From assembly GCF_019042735.1 (NCBI RefSeq), contig NZ_JAHQCR010000021.1, positions 62,001 to 126,000 on the forward strand: 64,000 nucleotides of DNA. The letters run 5' to 3'. This DNA comes from Evansella alkalicola (GTDB lineage Bacteria > Bacillota > Bacilli > Bacillales > Salisediminibacteriaceae). This document shows positions 61,657 through 64,000 of the stretch, piece by piece. The stretch's first letter is position 1. Each line of letters opens with the position of its first letter. Below the pieces are notes generated by a model. The model ran no database searches. It had not been told where the DNA came from and saw nothing but the letters and a program-made list of their open reading frames with translations. A program made the translations under genes and the position numbers.

Positions 61657-61947
61657 CTTTACTATCCCCTAAATAAATATATTTGTTTCTTATATTATTT
61701 TAACAAAGAGTTCACTTTAATTGTTGAAAAATATAGTACTAGCCAAGGACATTTTTCGGCGAAGAAACATAGGTCTTTCTGTCTAAATATGTGTAAAGCA
61801 TTTTATCTCTCCCTCATACGATTGGCTTGTTTCCCCCATGCTGTAAGTCTCATTTTGCCTTTTTATGCAGGATTTCCTCGAATGAAATGGAATTCATTGT
61901 TGTTCCATCACAAAAAAATAAATATCTCTAAGAAAGTTGCGTGAACT
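61657..61947. other. Gap upstream of the L,D-transpeptidase gene
   Basis: A 98-codon frame (61648-61944) fills this gap, but it begins inside the divergent gene, lacks a ribosome-binding site and shows no family pattern. I regard the region as non-coding promoter DNA. Confidence 0.45.
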
Positions 61948-63252
61948 ATGGCACCAGATCAAGATTATCTCAACATGACGCCTCGAGCTCAAAAACATCG
62001 ACACAGGAAAAAAGGGAAGCTGTCTATTTATCTACTTTCAGGACTCATAATCATTTGTTTTATTTCTCTTATAGCTACTGGCTCTTATTTTTTCCAACCT
62101 AATGTCATGGCAAATGTGGAAACAAATGAAGACGATATCGTTGAAAAACAAGATCCTACCCTCCCATTTTCTGAACATGTAGAACGGTCTGAGTCAAAAG
62201 AAAAGACTACAATCATAGTAAAAAGGGATTTCAATGATAAGAAGGAAGAGCCTACTGATAACAGTAATCTAGAGGTAACTGATGATACATTGATAGCTGA
62301 GGGGGAAAAGCAGACTAATTCTCAGACGCCAGTTGAAAATGAACGAAATAACGAAGAAAATCTTTCAACTAACTTGTCAAGTAATAATGATACATATGAT
62401 GAAAAGGTACAGGAAAACGATGAGAATAGAGATAGTAATCAGGACAAGTCTACCACAGGCACGGAAAGCAAATTAATGGGTAACAACATTGCTGCTGACG
62501 AGTCAAAAAGTGAGGCTACTCCTGAAAATGTTGTTGAACATGAAGTACAAGCAAACGAAACATTATATAGCATTACGATGAAATACTATTTAAGTAGCCA
62601 TCATCAAAAAACCGTTGCGGAGTATAATGGCATAACAAATGCCTCCTCCGAATTGAAGGCAGGAATGACTCTTCAACTGCCTGATCCTCCTATTATTGAC
62701 CACCATCAAGTAAAGGCAAAGGATACGCTATATAGCCTTTCACAGCAATATTATGGATCAGGTAATTATGTTGCTAGTCTTGCAAACTATAACAAAATTA
62801 TTAATCCAGCAACTGATTTTAAAGTGGGAATGACTCTGAAAATTCCTAATCGTTCCATGTTTAACGGATACATGGTGCAAATTAACAAGTCTACGAACCG
62901 ATTGTCAGTTTATCATAATAACCAACTCGTTCGTTCTTTTCCTGTAGCAACTGGAAAAGACCAGTCACGTACACCAGAAGGTTTTTTCCAAATTATTAAT
63001 AAAGTTGTGGATCCTTGGTATAACCCTAGTCAAATACCAGGTGGTGACCCTAGTAATCCGTTAGGAAGTCATTGGCTCGGCTTGAATGTGCCAGGGACGA
63101 ATGGTTCCATCTATGGAATTCACGGCACAAATGACTCCTCTTCAATTGGCAAGTATATAAGTCTTGGGTGTATTAGAATGTATAACGATGATGTGAACTG
63201 GCTGTATGATACACTTCCATTGCAAACCCTAGTATATATTTTTACTGATTAG
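61948..63252 (+). CDS. LysM/L,D-transpeptidase (YkuD) membrane-anchored protein
   Basis: This 434-residue cell-wall enzyme has one N-terminal membrane segment (about 27-47), then a 140-residue acidic Asn/Glu-rich linker. Two LysM domains follow (about 196-245 and 251-300), and then a YkuD L,D-transpeptidase domain with catalytic His392 in YGIHGT and Cys408 in SLGCIRM. The canonical SHGC is SLGC here. It should form 3-3 cross-links or attach proteins in peptidoglycan. The ribosome-binding site is poor (AAGAAAG before the ATG), so translation may be weak. Confidence 0.87.
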   Translation: MAPDQDYLNMTPRAQKHRHRKKGKLSIYLLSGLIIICFISLIATGSYFFQPNVMANVETNEDDIVEKQDPTLPFSEHVERSESKEKTTIIVKRDFNDKKEEPTDNSNLEVTDDTLIAEGEKQTNSQTPVENERNNEENLSTNLSSNNDTYDEKVQENDENRDSNQDKSTTGTESKLMGNNIAADESKSEATPENVVEHEVQANETLYSITMKYYLSSHHQKTVAEYNGITNASSELKAGMTLQLPDPPIIDHHQVKAKDTLYSLSQQYYGSGNYVASLANYNKIINPATDFKVGMTLKIPNRSMFNGYMVQINKSTNRLSVYHNNQLVRSFPVATGKDQSRTPEGFFQIINKVVDPWYNPSQIPGGDPSNPLGSHWLGLNVPGTNGSIYGIHGTNDSSSIGKYISLGCIRMYNDDVNWLYDTLPLQTLVYIFTD

Positions 63253-63267
63253 TCTTCTAAAAGATTT

Positions 63268-63295
63268 GAGGGTTTCCCTTTTTGGGGAAACCCTC
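63268..63295. terminator. Bidirectional terminator
   Basis: GAGGGTTTCCC-TTTTT-GGGGAAACCCTC lies between the transpeptidase gene and the convergent chemoreceptor-like gene. Confidence 0.88.
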
Positions 63296-63302
63296 TCTAA
63301 CT

Positions 63303-64000
63303 CTATACTCTAATATCCATCCCTACCATACCTATTATTTCACCTTTTTCATTCCTTAAAGCACGGGATAAAGTTACACAAGGTTGTTTCGTAATAGCAG
63401 ATACATAGGGCTTTGACAAAAATTGATCACCTTCCATTGCTTTCTTCCACCAGTCCCTTTGTCTTGCATTAAACAAACCTGCTTCTGGCTTTGAAAAAAT
63501 GAATGTACCATCTGTCCGATTAGACCAAATTGCTTCCATTTCAAAAGTTTTACTCAAGTAATCAGTTAAAATATCTTCGTGAATTTCTTTATCCAGTGTT
63601 TTTAATTCTTCCTTAACGCAAACTTCTAATAGTAATTCTTTCATATCTTCAAAATCTAAATGACTCATCTCTACCTTCTGCTTAACATCAAGTTTGTTAA
63701 TGGATTCCGCTAAGGTAGCTGAACTCTCATGCAGACCTCCACTTACAGTTTGGAGATGTTGAATTTGTAGATGCTGTTTATCCATATCTGTTACAGTCCG
63801 TTCAACGTAAGTTAGAGTTTCTTCCACACTTTGAACGACTTTTTCTATTTTACTAATAGTTTCTGTTGTAATTTCAGATTGTTTATTACTGTCATTTTCC
63901 GTATGTAGCACATAGTCATTTACTGTGAGAATCTTCTTATATATCATATCAATCCTTTCATTGATCCTCTCCACTTCATTAATCCCCTTAAATACTGCCT
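63303..64000 (-). CDS. Chemoreceptor-like protein with C-terminal Cache-type domain (partial)
   Basis: The reading frame is still open at the right edge of the window, so only the 3' part is present; a GTG at 63974 is just an internal candidate start. The visible part is a long helical, coiled-coil signalling-type region (SKIEKVVQSVEETLTYVERT...). The last 90 residues resemble a Cache/PDC sensor (EAIWSNRTDGTFIFSKPEAG..., DWWKKAMEGDQFLSKPYVS, ALRNEKGEIIGMVGMDIRV). A sensor at the C-terminus and no membrane segment in the visible part suggest a soluble receptor reading a cytoplasmic signal. Confidence 0.65.
   Translation of the reverse strand, partial: AVFKGINEVERINERIDMIYKKILTVNDYVLHTENDSNKQSEITTETISKIEKVVQSVEETLTYVERTVTDMDKQHLQIQHLQTVSGGLHESSATLAESINKLDVKQKVEMSHLDFEDMKELLLEVCVKEELKTLDKEIHEDILTDYLSKTFEMEAIWSNRTDGTFIFSKPEAGLFNARQRDWWKKAMEGDQFLSKPYVSAITKQPCVTLSRALRNEKGEIIGMVGMDIRV

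Noticed and set aside
61648..61944. 98-residue ORF upstream of the L,D-transpeptidase gene
   Set aside because: It begins inside the divergent CcdA-like gene, has no ribosome-binding site and no family pattern.

Overview
The window is chromosomal DNA from a low-GC, endospore-forming member of the Bacillaceae. The evidence is an alpha/beta-type small acid-soluble spore protein, YheC/YheD coat-associated ATP-grasp proteins, YhaL, HemZ, a Hpr/ScoC regulator and long synteny with the Bacillus subtilis yha/yhe region. The very glutamate-rich extracellular part of PrsA and the acidic linker of the LysM/L,D-transpeptidase fit a halophilic or alkaliphilic lineage, but the species cannot be fixed from the sequence. 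There is no rRNA gene, intact tRNA, CRISPR array, prophage or transposase.

Layout. (1) 97-1052: a ureohydrolase whose best ribosome-binding site serves a start in the wrong frame. (2) 1144-7208, minus strand: pbpF followed by hemE-hemH-hemY for the late coproporphyrin-dependent haem steps. (3) 7535-9585: CcdA and an M20 amidohydrolase. (4) 9669-32375: the yha block, with ecsABC, an MFS transporter, hit, serC, yhaH, hpr, a DUF3267-like membrane protein, a YpmS-like protein, prsA, yhaL, yhaM, an inserted two-component system and GbsR-like regulator, yhaN-yhaO, yhzD, a hotdog thioesterase, hemZ, yhaX and yheA. (5) 32542-43129: yheB, four tandem YheC/YheD ATP-grasp genes, yheE, a small hydrophilic protein, a yxkF-like regulator, a degenerate J-domain membrane protein, msmX, a zinc-ribbon protein and an SASP gene. 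(6) 43341-51321, minus strand: a leucine/isovalerate catabolic operon, from an isovaleryl-CoA dehydrogenase-like enzyme through methylcrotonyl-CoA carboxylase, hydratase and HMG-CoA lyase to acetoacetate CoA-transferase. (7) 51322-52522: a 1.2-kb non-coding region holding two unrelated arrays of hairpin-forming tandem repeats. (8) 52523-55311: a DbpA-type helicase, an ASCH protein, a tRNA-like sequence and a DIP1984-family protein. (9) 55435-60786: nadB-nadC-nadA divergent from nifS-niaR, which together form a self-regulated NAD biosynthesis locus. (10) 60925-64000: a second CcdA-like membrane protein, a LysM/L,D-transpeptidase and the 3' part of a chemoreceptor-like protein.

How the genes work together. 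PbpF, EcsAB, PrsA, Hpr and the L,D-transpeptidase concern the envelope, secretion and the transition to stationary phase. HemEHY with HemZ cover haem synthesis. YhaM, YhaN/YhaO and DbpA handle nucleic acids. NifS probably supplies sulfur for the NadA Fe-S cluster, while NiaR probably represses the divergent nad and nifS promoters.

The least explained parts are the repeat-rich region at 51482-52424, a family of GAGGCTGGGACA-type palindromes at three intergenic sites, a 211-bp element with terminal inverted repeats inside the leucine operon, the tRNA-like sequence near 54.8 kb, and several near-perfect dyads upstream of metabolic genes. Genes with known B. subtilis counterparts are named by homology recalled from memory; no database search was run.
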